The notes under the pieces were generated by a model. The model was not told the origin of the DNA. It saw only the letters and a list, made by a program, of their open reading frames with translations, and did not search any database. This document shows, in pieces, positions 15,387-23,414 of a DNA stretch of 44,486 bases. The translations under genes and the position numbers were made by a program. Source of the stretch: an uncultured Campylobacter sp. (GTDB lineage: Bacteria; Campylobacterota; Campylobacteria; Campylobacterales; Campylobacteraceae); contig NZ_CALIMW010000296.1 of the NCBI RefSeq assembly GCF_938045405.1, positions 1-44,486 on the forward strand, in the 5' to 3' direction. Within the stretch, counting starts at the first letter, position 1. Each line of letters opens with the position of its first letter.

Positions 15387-15925
15387 AAATTCTCCCTAAA
15401 AACGAGCGAAATCAAAATCTCGCCCTCCAAAATATAGCTATTGTGTGACCACGCCCTGCCGCGCTCATCAAGCGCCAGAGCCTCACCGCCAGCCCCACGC
15501 GCCAGCCCCACGCGAGCAAGCGCGTAAAAACCTAGGCTTCGCGCCTTAATCAGCGCCTCTTTGATCGTGTAAATTTTATAAAAAATGAGCATCTTTTCGC
15601 TTTCGTCTGTCGCCGCTAAAAGCTCGCGCTCAAAGGCGTTGAAACAAAACTCGCTCGCCGCGGCAAAATCCCGCGGTTTTAAAATTTCAAGATCGAGCCC
15701 GAACTTTTGCCTCGCAAAACCCACGGCAACGATCGTTTTGCCCTCCGCGCTTTTGTGTGAGATGCAAAATTCGCCGCGTTTTTTAAAGCGCGCCTTAAGC
15801 GCCCGTGAAACGCGAAACTCGCGCAGATGGGCTCTCGCGCGCGCCAGCTTTTTATCGCGCCTGCTCAAAAGCCGCCGCGGAGCGCACAGATCCTTGTCGG
15901 TGATTAAAATTTTTATCTCGCTCAT
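15383..15925 (-). CDS. apeB: 4'-phosphopantetheinyl transferase
   Basis: A 180-residue Sfp/AcpT-type enzyme with FCISHKSA, FGLDLEIL (metal-binding Asp/Glu) and FYKIYTIKEALIKA (the W/F-x-x-KEA block). It transfers phosphopantetheine from CoA to the two cluster carrier proteins. It is the first gene of the long minus-strand unit, with GGAG 4 nt before the ATG at 15925 and an AT-rich promoter-like stretch just upstream. Together with an 806-nt gap to the next gene, this suggests that transcription of the aryl polyene operon starts here. No regulator gene is adjacent. Confidence 0.9.
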   Translation of the reverse strand: MSEIKILITDKDLCAPRRLLSRRDKKLARARAHLREFRVSRALKARFKKRGEFCISHKSAEGKTIVAVGFARQKFGLDLEILKPRDFAAASEFCFNAFERELLAATDESEKMLIFYKIYTIKEALIKARSLGFYALARVGLARGAGGEALALDERGRAWSHNSYILEGEILISLVFRENF

Positions 15926-15949
15926 AAAGCTCCGATTTTACTAAAATAG

Positions 15950-15975
15950 TCTTTATAAAAATATAAAATAGCGCT
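15950..15975 (-). promoter_or_regulatory. Candidate promoter of the aryl polyene operon
   Basis: On the minus strand the stretch reads TATTTTATATTTTTATAAAG, giving a TATAAA -10-like box (15952-15957) about 27 nt before the ApeB start codon, with the T-rich upstream run typical of Campylobacter sigma-70 promoters. No -35 box is needed in this group. It is the only such stretch close upstream of the operon. Confidence 0.4.
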
Positions 15976-16708
15976 GCGGCGTTGAAATTTCGTTTAAAAT
16001 TTATTTGATGCGATTGGGCCCAAAGGTGCATTAAAACATAAAATTTATCGCGTTTGCGCTAAGGCCTCGGGCGCGGTAAAATTTTAAAATTTAGCGCGTT
16101 TACGATCTGCGCCGCGCGCTTTTTTTTTGTTCGTCGTGTGTCACTGCTATGCGGCGTCGGTTGTGTTCGTTGCGCTCGTCTTGTTCGTCGTATTTTGTGT
16201 GACCGTCATGTTTGGTTAAATTTTTAGCGCGGCTGTATCAAGAGGCAGGCAGCGCAAGGCTTGAAAGCCTCGGCGTAAAATTTTAAAATTTCACTATGAA
16301 ATTTTAAAAGCTCTGCCGCTGGCGGCGTTTACACTAAAGCTTTTGCGATGAAATCCGGATGCGTCGTGCGATGAAATTTTAAAATTCCGAAGCGAAATTT
16401 AAAACTACGAGCAGTGCGTGGCGCAGCAGACATCGTAACATAACAGCGCAAAATTAGCCGCATTTGAATAAAACGGCATAAAATTTAAGCGCTCCTGAAT
16501 ACGGCAGCTTGAAATTTAATTAAAGCGGCACGAAATTTAATCGTGCTAATTGCCGCAACCGCATTTAAATACCGAGCCGTGCCGCGCTGCGCCGAACAGA
16601 ATGCTTTAAGGTCCGTGCCGCATCACGCTTTTGTATTAAATTCTGTGCCGCGTCGCACTAAATTTGCGTTAAATTCCGAGCCGCATTAAATTTACGTCAA
16701 AATTCCGC

Positions 16709-16724
16709 CGCCGCGAGGACGGCG
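16709..16724 (-). terminator. Weak candidate terminator of tsdA
   Basis: On the minus strand, 8 nt after the tsdA stop codon, CGCCG-TCCTCG-CGGCG can form a 5-bp all-GC stem with a 6-nt loop, followed by GAATTTTG. The T run is short, so termination would be inefficient at best. Confidence 0.35.
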
Positions 16725-16731
16725 TTTGATT

Positions 16732-17721
16732 TTATTTTTTGATCATGCGCTTGTACGGGCTGAAGCGGTGATCGTTCTCGTCAAATCCGTCGTTGTAGGG
16801 CCCCACGTCCATATCCATCTGCTTGACGTCTAGGTCGGGGAAATCTTTCTTCCTATCGGGTTTGATCTTGCGCGGTTTTGAGTTTATATACGCCGTCACG
16901 TCGAAAGCTTCCTCCCAGCTTAGCGAGGTGTCTCCTTTAGGCATAGTGGCTTTGACATACCTCACTCCTTCGATGAGCCTATACATACCGGCGCCCGTAT
17001 TGTAGCTGTCATCGCCCCAAAGCGCGGGGAATGTGTAGTAATCGCCGCTTTGAGCAAACCCCTCGTTTTTTATCCCTTCGCCGTTTTCGCCGTGGCAGGC
17101 GGCGCATTTTGCGGCGTAAATTTCGCCTCCTTTTTTAGGATCCGCCGCGCGGTCTAAAAACTGCGCCTTCGGCAGCCCCTGACCTTTTAGTTTTGCGCCG
17201 ACCTCATATCCTGCGGAGAGCCAGTGCATGTAAGCGATCATTGCGCGCATCTCTTTGGAGTTTGTAGGTATCGCTCCACCCGCCATCGAGCGCTGAAAAC
17301 AGCCGTTTATGCGGTCTTGCAGCGTGACTAGCTGATCCGATCTCGCGACATACTGCGGAAATCTCGCGTAGATACCCACGAACGGGCTTTGATCGGGCAC
17401 GACGCCGCCGCTCGTATGACAGCTCGAACAGGAGAGGTTGTTGCCCGCAAAGCGCATTTTTTCGTCCTTTGCCTGCGGTCCGAGATACCTCGTCATCTCG
17501 TTGATGAGCTTCGCGCCGTAGATGACGGTCTTTGCATAAGGCGAGTCGCCGAGCTTTGCCTCGTCTATGACGCCGTTTTCGTCGATGCCTACGGGCAGCT
17601 TAAATTCCTGCGTCTTTTGCTCGTACGGCACGGCTTTTTTGGCGTTGAGTTTGGCTACATCAAAGCCTAAAACGGGCGTAAAAAATAGCGGAAGCGCTAA
17701 AACAAGGGCGGTTTTTCTCAT
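16732..17721 (-). CDS. tsdA: Diheme cytochrome c, thiosulfate dehydrogenase / tetrathionate reductase (TsdA)
   Basis: A 329-residue periplasmic protein with a signal peptide (1-19) and two haem-c sites, CSSCH (98-102) and CAACH (206-210). The block INGCFQRSMAGG places Cys141 39 residues after the first haem histidine. That matches the spacing of the unusual cysteine haem ligand of Allochromatium TsdA, and a Met in TMPKG could ligate the second haem. TsdA interconverts thiosulfate and tetrathionate; the Campylobacter enzyme is bifunctional, which suits respiration on tetrathionate in oral or gut niches. An ideal AAAGGAG site lies 5 nt before the ATG. The gene is monocistronic between two long spacers, so its tie to the polyene genes is only positional. 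Confidence 0.82.
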   Translation of the reverse strand: MRKTALVLALPLFFTPVLGFDVAKLNAKKAVPYEQKTQEFKLPVGIDENGVIDEAKLGDSPYAKTVIYGAKLINEMTRYLGPQAKDEKMRFAGNNLSCSSCHTSGGVVPDQSPFVGIYARFPQYVARSDQLVTLQDRINGCFQRSMAGGAIPTNSKEMRAMIAYMHWLSAGYEVGAKLKGQGLPKAQFLDRAADPKKGGEIYAAKCAACHGENGEGIKNEGFAQSGDYYTFPALWGDDSYNTGAGMYRLIEGVRYVKATMPKGDTSLSWEEAFDVTAYINSKPRKIKPDRKKDFPDLDVKQMDMDVGPYNDGFDENDHRFSPYKRMIKK

Positions 17722-19218
17722 ATGTTCTCCTTTAAAAGTAAAATATACATTTGAAATTATTGAATTTTTTAGTTAAATGTGTGTTAAAATTTCAAAAAAA
17801 GGAGAAATTCCGAGAACTCGCACAGAGGAAAATTTTAAAGGAGCCGAAATTTTAACTTAGCGAGACGATGAAATTTGACGCAAATTTTGCGCGGCCTAGC
17901 GATAAAATTTAAAGTAAATGGCGAGATTTTTTGAAGTTTGAGTGGGTAATTTTGGCAGAACCTGCGCGATTAGATTACTTGATTTTGTCATGCGATAAAT
18001 TTTGGCAGTGCGGCGAGCTACGCAGAAAAAGAAGTCGAGCCGTGATGTAGCAGATTTTTTTAAGGCTTGCGAGAGTAAAATTTAAAAGATTGCCTCACAC
18101 CCATCGCTCGTTTCGTCCGCACCGCTCGGCACACTTGCTGCGCTTATGTATTGCACGGATCGCTTTATTTGTGCGCCTCTGTATTTTTTGCGTCGCGGAT
18201 GCTACGCCGTATATCAAAATATCAAAGCGCGATTAAGCCCGCGCATGCAAGCGCTCGCGGGAAACGAACGGATAAAATTTAGGCGGGCAATTTCGCTCAT
18301 TCGCGACCGCGGTATATTTGATCCGTGCCGCCCTTGCTACTCCGCCACAAACGAGCCGTTCGCAAAAACGTGTCGTGGCATGCCGCCGAAATACAGTCGC
18401 AAATCGGTATTTTTAGCGCGAGATTTGCAAAAGTATGTCGCGGTGCATCGCAGCAGGATCGCCGCCGCATTTGAAATTTATCTAGGTTTGCCGGCGCGAT
18501 AGGGCGAGGCGGATCGTCTCGTCTATGCGCCGTTTGGGCGGCGTGCGTATTTATGCTCGCCCTGCATGCGCCTTAAACGGGCGCTAGGTTTGAAATTTAA
18601 CCCAAGCTGGCTAGGAATTTTAAATTTAAGCGGATTTGGGCTTTGGCGGTCGGATCTGCTTGCGCGCCGCGCAGGACCGTATACGCGCTAGAATTATCGC
18701 CGCCGAGATAAAATTTCGCGCGACAGGCGCCGTAATGCGGCGGTATGAAAATCTAAAGCTCTTGAGTAAAACGTAAAGGAATTGGGGAAATCGAAGTAGC
18801 ATCGGTAAGTATGAAATTTAATGCTTTTAAATAAAACGGCGCGAAACTTAATCGTTCTTAAGTAGAGCAAGAGCAAATTAGCCTTTATCGCCAAGCTCGC
18901 GATAGTTATAATTTTGAATTAAACGGCGAAATTTAAATACTCTTGGATAAAACAGCATGGAATGAACTTAACGCCTCGGATAAAAACGTTAATTTTAACC
19001 GCACTAAACTACCGCGCTATCTGAGCTAAGCCGGGCCGTATCGTGCTGTGATGGGCGGAATTTGAGTTAAATTTCATGCTGCGTCGCACTGGGTTTGCTT
19101 TAATCTCGCACCGAACTCGCCGTGCCACACTAAATTTGCCGCCAAGCCGCATTAAATTTTATGTAAAAATTTCGCTGCTAAGCTACGACAAATTTAGATC
19201 AAAATTTCGCTAGCATGC
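17722..19218. other. 1.5-kb noncoding spacer with degenerate repeats
   Basis: No convincing gene. The best frame (18146-18502, plus) has no binding site and no family resemblance. From 17930 to 18020 two TTTTGGCAG units occur. From 18822 to 19000 units near 30 nt carry AATAAAACGGCG, GAATTAAACGGCG, GATAAAACAGC and GATAAAAACG, each followed by AAACTTAA or AAATTTAA. From 19065 to 19175 come GCTGCGTCGCACT and AGCCGCATTAAATTTTATGT, the same ordered elements as at 16646-16697. The block ends at the aspC stop, as the other ends at the tsdA stop. A lone AAAGGAG at about 17799 has no start codon near it. Confidence 0.55.
17742..17747 (-). promoter_or_regulatory. Candidate -10 box for tsdA
   Basis: The minus strand reads TGTATATTTTAC with TATATT as a -10 box, 20-25 nt before the tsdA start and just upstream of its AAAGGAG site. 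A TG-T element precedes it, and the upstream sequence is AT-rich. Confidence 0.4.
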
Positions 19219-20397
19219 CTATCTGTGGTAATTTTTTACGAATTTTTCTATGCGCTCAAAGCCGCGTTTTAGATTTTCCATAGAGCACGCAAAGCTTATG
19301 CGGAAGTGCCCATCCATGCCAAATCCGCTTCCTGGCACCGTGGCTACGAGCCCTTTATCTAGCAGCTGCATGCAGAATTTCATACTATCAGGTTCTACCT
19401 GAGAGCAATCTATGAAGAAATAAAATGCGCCATCTGGTTTTACGACACTAAGCCCTGGGATCGCACCTATCGCGTCCGTGCCAAAATCGCGCCTGCGCTT
19501 GTATTTGCGCCTCATCTCCTCGATATAATCATCCGCCTCGCCGCGCAGCACCGGCATAGCGCCTGCCTGGACGATGCTTGCTACGTTGCTGACGCTTTGG
19601 CTTTGCAGGTTTATCATCGCCTTATTTAGCTCATCGATAGCACAGGCGGTGTAGCCGAAGCGCCAGCCGGGCATCGCGCCGCATTTGCTTAGCCCGTTGA
19701 TCGTCACGGTGCGCCTAAACATATCCTCGCTGATGCTTGCTGCGGCTATGAAGCTCTTGCCAAAGACGATTTTTTCGTAAATTTCATCGGCAATTACTAA
19801 AATATCCGTGTCCTTTAGCACTTCCGCAAGCTCTTGCAGCTCCTGGCGCGAATATACGGCGCCTGCGGGGTTACTCGGGTTGAAAAGGCACAGCGCCTTC
19901 GTGCGCGGCGTGATCGCGGCTTTGAGCTGCGAGGCGGTGATTTTGTATCGGTTTTCCGCCTTGGTGTCTACGATGACGGGCTTGCCCCCGCAAAATTTTA
20001 CGATGTCTGGGTAGGTGACCCAATAAGGCGCCGGTATTATAACCTCATCGCCTTCGTTTAAGATGCAGTTAAAGGCGTTGAATAGCGAGTGCTTGGCGCC
20101 GACGTTGGTGATGATCTGATCAGGCCTGTAGTTTAGAGCATTATCACGCTTTAGCTTCTGCGCGATTAAATTTAAAATTTCAGGCGTACCGGCAACCGGC
20201 GTATATTTTCCACAGCCCTTAGCCATAGCCTCTATGACCGCCTTTTTGGCGACCTCTGCGGTATCGAAATCAGGCTCGCCCGCGCTTAGGATTACGACGT
20301 CTTGCCCCTGCGCTTTCATCTGTTTGGCTTTGGTGCTGATTGCGATCGTTAGGCTTTCGCCGAGCTTGCTTACGCGACTTGAAAGTGTTAATTTCAT
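19219..20397 (-). CDS. aspC: Pyridoxal-phosphate aspartate aminotransferase
   Basis: A 392-residue class I aminotransferase. It has SAGEPDFDTAE near the N-terminus, PYWVTYPD, FNPSNPAGAVYS, IADEIYEKIVFG and INGLSKCGAMPGWRFGY with the PLP lysine at Lys238, then FRISFACS near the end. It makes aspartate from oxaloacetate and glutamate. The start is ATG 20397: it has AAGGAG 5 nt upstream and overlaps the preceding stop (ATGA). A frame starting 27 nt earlier adds a short leader without a site. It closes the hisS-speA-cysE-X-aspC transcription unit. C. jejuni calls the orthologue aspB. Confidence 0.93.
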   Translation of the reverse strand: MKLTLSSRVSKLGESLTIAISTKAKQMKAQGQDVVILSAGEPDFDTAEVAKKAVIEAMAKGCGKYTPVAGTPEILNLIAQKLKRDNALNYRPDQIITNVGAKHSLFNAFNCILNEGDEVIIPAPYWVTYPDIVKFCGGKPVIVDTKAENRYKITASQLKAAITPRTKALCLFNPSNPAGAVYSRQELQELAEVLKDTDILVIADEIYEKIVFGKSFIAAASISEDMFRRTVTINGLSKCGAMPGWRFGYTACAIDELNKAMINLQSQSVSNVASIVQAGAMPVLRGEADDYIEEMRRKYKRRRDFGTDAIGAIPGLSVVKPDGAFYFFIDCSQVEPDSMKFCMQLLDKGLVATVPGSGFGMDGHFRISFACSMENLKRGFERIEKFVKNYHR

Positions 20398-20873
20398 TGA
20401 TGCTCCTTGGATTGGTTTAGACAATTTAAAATTTGATTTTTGACGCTAAAAGCCCTGCCGCTACTTGGGTCTTGGTCGTAGATATCGTCGATTTTATAAT
20501 CTCCTCCGCTACGGACGAGTTTGTAGATTATCGTCTGCGCGCCGTAGGGGCAGGTCTGTGTCACTACGACAGTATCGCGCTGCCCTAGCTCAAAATCATA
20601 TTTCGCGTCGTCGCAGACATCTTGACCGCCGATTACCGGATCGTAGTCCAAGCAGCCTACCTCACCTTCGCCAGCAGATGCTTCATCTTGCATAAGCACG
20701 GATCTGAAAGAAGCTGATAGGGCATTTTTGTGATCGCCGAAATAGGTATCCTTGATGTATAGACTTTTTACTAGGCTTATTTTGGCATCGTCCGCGGAAT
20801 TTTTCGCGCTATTAGCATCGCTGCCGCTTGCCGATAAAATAGCAAAAATTGTAAAAAATAGAGCTTTTTTCAC
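20394..20873 (-). CDS. Small secreted protein of unknown function
   Basis: A 159-residue protein with a signal peptide (about residues 1-20) and four cysteines in the mature part (VGCLDYD, DVCDDAK, TQTCPYG, ILNCLNQ), enough for two disulfides. The pattern VVTQTCPYGAQTIIYKLVRS followed by GDYKIDDIYDQD resembles small periplasmic DUF proteins that end in a beta sheet, but I do not recognise the family with confidence. The start is GTG at 20873 with GAGG 6 nt upstream. It lies 10 nt after the cysE stop and overlaps aspC, so it is co-transcribed with amino acid genes. From memory it is not present at this place in C. jejuni. Confidence 0.75.
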   Translation of the reverse strand: MKKALFFTIFAILSASGSDANSAKNSADDAKISLVKSLYIKDTYFGDHKNALSASFRSVLMQDEASAGEGEVGCLDYDPVIGGQDVCDDAKYDFELGQRDTVVVTQTCPYGAQTIIYKLVRSGGDYKIDDIYDQDPSSGRAFSVKNQILNCLNQSKEHQ

Positions 20874-20883
20874 TTTAACCCTC

Positions 20884-21579
20884 TTATTTTAATGATTTTA
20901 GATACTCTTCGTAGAATTTATTTAGATCCTCATCCATTGCGGAGATATCTTTTCTGCCGCTGCAGATGCACTCTTCCAAAATTTCGATACGCTTGATGAG
21001 ATATTTGATAAGCTCTTGGCTGATATCAGGAATTTTATTATGCGCCAAAGGATCGCTCTCGCAGCTTCCTAAAATTCTAGCGGGCACGCCTACAGCGGTG
21101 CAGTTTGGCGCTACGTCCTTTACGACGACGGAATTTGCGCCGATTTTGGAATTTTCGCCGATTGTGATATTGCCTAACACCTTAGCTCCTGCGCCTACTA
21201 CGACGCCGTTTTGCAGCGTCGGATGGCGCTTGCCGTGCTCTAAGCTCACGCCGCCGAGAGTGACGCCCTGATAGATCAGACAGTTATCGCCGATGATTGC
21301 CGTTTCTCCGATTACAAGCCCCGTAGCGTGGTCGAAAAATACGCCCGAGCCGATACGTGCGCCCGGGTTTATATCTACGGCGGTGATTATACGAGTAAGT
21401 CCGCTGATCGCGCGAGCTACAAGCTTAAAACCTCGCTCGTAGAAAAAGTGCGCGAAGCGGTAATTTATCAGCGCCCAGACGCCGGGATAGCAGAAAAATA
21501 TCTCAAATACGCTGTTGCATGCGGGGTCTTGGCGCAAGGGCTCGGTAAAGTCTTGTTTTAAAATTTGCCAAAAACTCAT
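20884..21579 (-). CDS. cysE: Serine O-acetyltransferase
   Basis: A 231-residue protein. An N-terminal helical part (WQILKQDFTEPLRQDPACNS, 20 residues) is followed by a left-handed beta helix of hexapeptide repeats (GARIGSGVFFDHATGLVIGE, VTLGGVSLEHGKRHPTLQNG, KVLGNITIGENSKIGANSVV). The His in FFDHATG and the Asp/His pair match the serine and acetyl-CoA sites. It acetylates serine to O-acetylserine for cysteine synthesis. The C-terminal 45 residues are helical and charged. Its ATG overlaps the speA stop (ATGA). Confidence 0.94.
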   Translation of the reverse strand: MSFWQILKQDFTEPLRQDPACNSVFEIFFCYPGVWALINYRFAHFFYERGFKLVARAISGLTRIITAVDINPGARIGSGVFFDHATGLVIGETAIIGDNCLIYQGVTLGGVSLEHGKRHPTLQNGVVVGAGAKVLGNITIGENSKIGANSVVVKDVAPNCTAVGVPARILGSCESDPLAHNKIPDISQELIKYLIKRIEILEECICSGRKDISAMDEDLNKFYEEYLKSLK

Positions 21580-23414
21580 TTGATCGTCTTTAGATAGCTG
21601 TTGTCGTTTAAAAACAGATATAGCTCGCCCAGGATATGCTTTTTCTCTTTTGCGTCTATGAGGTCTGATTTTTCGATCCGCTCGTTTAGGCTTTCGCGGA
21701 TATCTACTACGTCGTAGTCCATATCCTCCAAGATGTCGATGACCGATTGAGATTCGATAAAATCCTTGATCTCAAAGCCGCCGTCATCCTTTAAGATCAC
21801 GGTCGCTTCGGTGGGGTGCGCAAAGAGGTTGTGGCTCATGCCAAGCACCTCCTGATAGGCTCCGACAAGAAAAAAGCCCAAAAAATACTCCTCTTTTTCG
21901 GGATCGAAATCGTGCAAAAATAGCGGATTTTTTTGATTGTCGAATTCTATCTCGCCGTCGCTATCGCAGGTGATATCCCAGATCGACGCCGATAGCGTGG
22001 CGCGCTCATCCAGCCTCTCTAACGGCATGATTGGGAAGTGCTGCTTGATGCCCCAAAAATCGGGCAAGCTTTGAAAGATCGAGAAATTTACTAAATAGCG
22101 CTCTTGAGCGTTGCCTAGTGAGTTTAAGAAATTGCTATACTCTTGCTTGTTGCCCAAAATTCCATACGCCTTTCGCATTATTAGATGAACTAAAATTTCG
22201 CCGTTTGAGCGGTCGATCAGATCGACATATCCCAGATCAAAAAGGGTAAGCACGCTCTCCATGTGCGACATGGCATCGTGCAGATACTCTAGCGCGTTGG
22301 ACGGCTTTAGAGTTTTATACAGATCGTATAGCTCGGCGACTACCGGCGGATTATCCTTTTTTAGGGCGAGCTTCTCTTCGGCGTATTCTTGGGTAAAAAG
22401 CTCCAAAATCGGCGCTACGAGCACCGCATGGCTGGCGGCTACGTATCTGCCGCTCTCGATAAAGATATCCGGCTCGGCCTCTTTTTTATCCTCTGCGATC
22501 GATTTTAGCAAAAAAACCACGTCGTTGGCGTATTCTTTTAGCGTATAGTTGCGGCTGGAGCTTTCTTTGGCTTGGGAGTATTCGATAGCAAGACCTCCGC
22601 CTAAATTTATGGATTTTAAATTTTTCGCACCCATTTTGCGAAGCTCGGTGTAGATATTACCCGCCTCGATAAGGGCCTTTTTGAGCGGGTGGATCTCTGT
22701 AATCTGCGAGCCGATATGAAAATGAATCATCGTAAACTGCTCGATGAGATCGTTTTTCTTGAGTAAGTTTATCGCCTCTATAAGCTCGGTCGAAGTAAGG
22801 CCGAATTTGGAATTTATCCCGCCGCTTTTCGCCCACAGCCCGCTTCCGGAGTTATGCAGCCTGATGCGTAGCCCGATGAAAGGCTTTGGCGCAAACCGCT
22901 CCTTAGCCGTTTCGATGATGGTTTCAAGCTCGTTTAGCCCCTCGATCGTAAGCGTTACGTTATGCCCCATCTCTGCGGCGATGAAGCCGATATTGATGAG
23001 CTCCTTATCTTTAAAACCGTTTACGGTAATTGGCGCGCCGTATTTGTTATACGCCATCGCTAGCAGCAGTTCGGGCTTGCTGCCGGCCTCTAGCCCGTAT
23101 CCGTAAGGCTCGCCGATATCGACTAAATTTTTAACGAAGCCCGGGAATTGATTTACCTTAAGCGGATAGACGGCGTGGAATTTTCCCTTGTAATCAAACT
23201 CCTTAATAGCGCGGTTAAAATTTGAGTAAATTTCAACGATCTGCTTTTTGATGAGGTGCGGGAAGCGCAGCAGTATCGGGCCTCGCACGCCGTCTGCGCG
23301 GATCTCTTTTATGATATCCACCAAAGGCTGCTTGAAATCGGAGTTTAGGCATAGTTTGCCCCCGTCTATCGTGAAGTTGGAATTCCCCCAAATATTTAGT
23401 CCGTAATCGCTCAT
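21576..23414 (-). CDS. speA: Biosynthetic arginine decarboxylase
   Basis: A 612-residue PLP enzyme of the fold III group. KFHAVYPLKVNQFPGFVK has the PLP lysine (PLKVNQ), GLEAGSKPELLLAM and INLGGGLAIEYSQ bind the phosphate, and the C-terminal half has the extended domain of the long SpeA type. It converts arginine to agmatine, the first step of the putrescine/spermidine route in these bacteria. It lies between hisS and cysE with ATGA overlaps on both sides. Length is normal for the family and no low-complexity insertion is present. Confidence 0.94.
   Translation of the reverse strand: MSDYGLNIWGNSNFTIDGGKLCLNSDFKQPLVDIIKEIRADGVRGPILLRFPHLIKKQIVEIYSNFNRAIKEFDYKGKFHAVYPLKVNQFPGFVKNLVDIGEPYGYGLEAGSKPELLLAMAYNKYGAPITVNGFKDKELINIGFIAAEMGHNVTLTIEGLNELETIIETAKERFAPKPFIGLRIRLHNSGSGLWAKSGGINSKFGLTSTELIEAINLLKKNDLIEQFTMIHFHIGSQITEIHPLKKALIEAGNIYTELRKMGAKNLKSINLGGGLAIEYSQAKESSSRNYTLKEYANDVVFLLKSIAEDKKEAEPDIFIESGRYVAASHAVLVAPILELFTQEYAEEKLALKKDNPPVVAELYDLYKTLKPSNALEYLHDAMSHMESVLTLFDLGYVDLIDRSNGEILVHLIMRKAYGILGNKQEYSNFLNSLGNAQERYLVNFSIFQSLPDFWGIKQHFPIMPLERLDERATLSASIWDITCDSDGEIEFDNQKNPLFLHDFDPEKEEYFLGFFLVGAYQEVLGMSHNLFAHPTEATVILKDDGGFEIKDFIESQSVIDILEDMDYDVVDIRESLNERIEKSDLIDAKEKKHILGELYLFLNDNSYLKTIK

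Larger units (their letters stand above)
15926..16731. other. 806-nt spacer with degenerate repeats, part shared with 18781-19218
   Basis: No gene is supported. Features are a T9 run (16120-16128) and two similar TTGTTCGTCGT...GTGTCAC/GTGTGACCG stretches (about 16127 and 16178). A row of roughly 30-nt units with ATAAAACGGC / GAAATTTAATC runs from 16466 to 16555, followed by a block with GCCGCGTCGCACTAAATTTG and AGCCGCATTAAATTTACGT (16646-16697) just downstream of the tsdA stop. The last two elements recur in the same order at 18781-19175, downstream of aspC. Confidence 0.6.

Noticed and set aside
16120..16128. T9 run as a phase-variation switch
   Set aside because: It lies in the middle of a noncoding spacer, far from any promoter or start codon that it could control.
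15926..16731. Functional link of tsdA to the polyene genes
   Set aside because: They are separated by 806 nt with a separate promoter candidate, and the pathways share no known step; proximity alone is not evidence.
18146..18502. Plus-strand open frame of 118 codons in the long spacer
   Set aside because: No ribosome binding site, no recognisable family, mixed composition with many Cys/Arg, and it lies in repeat-rich filler.
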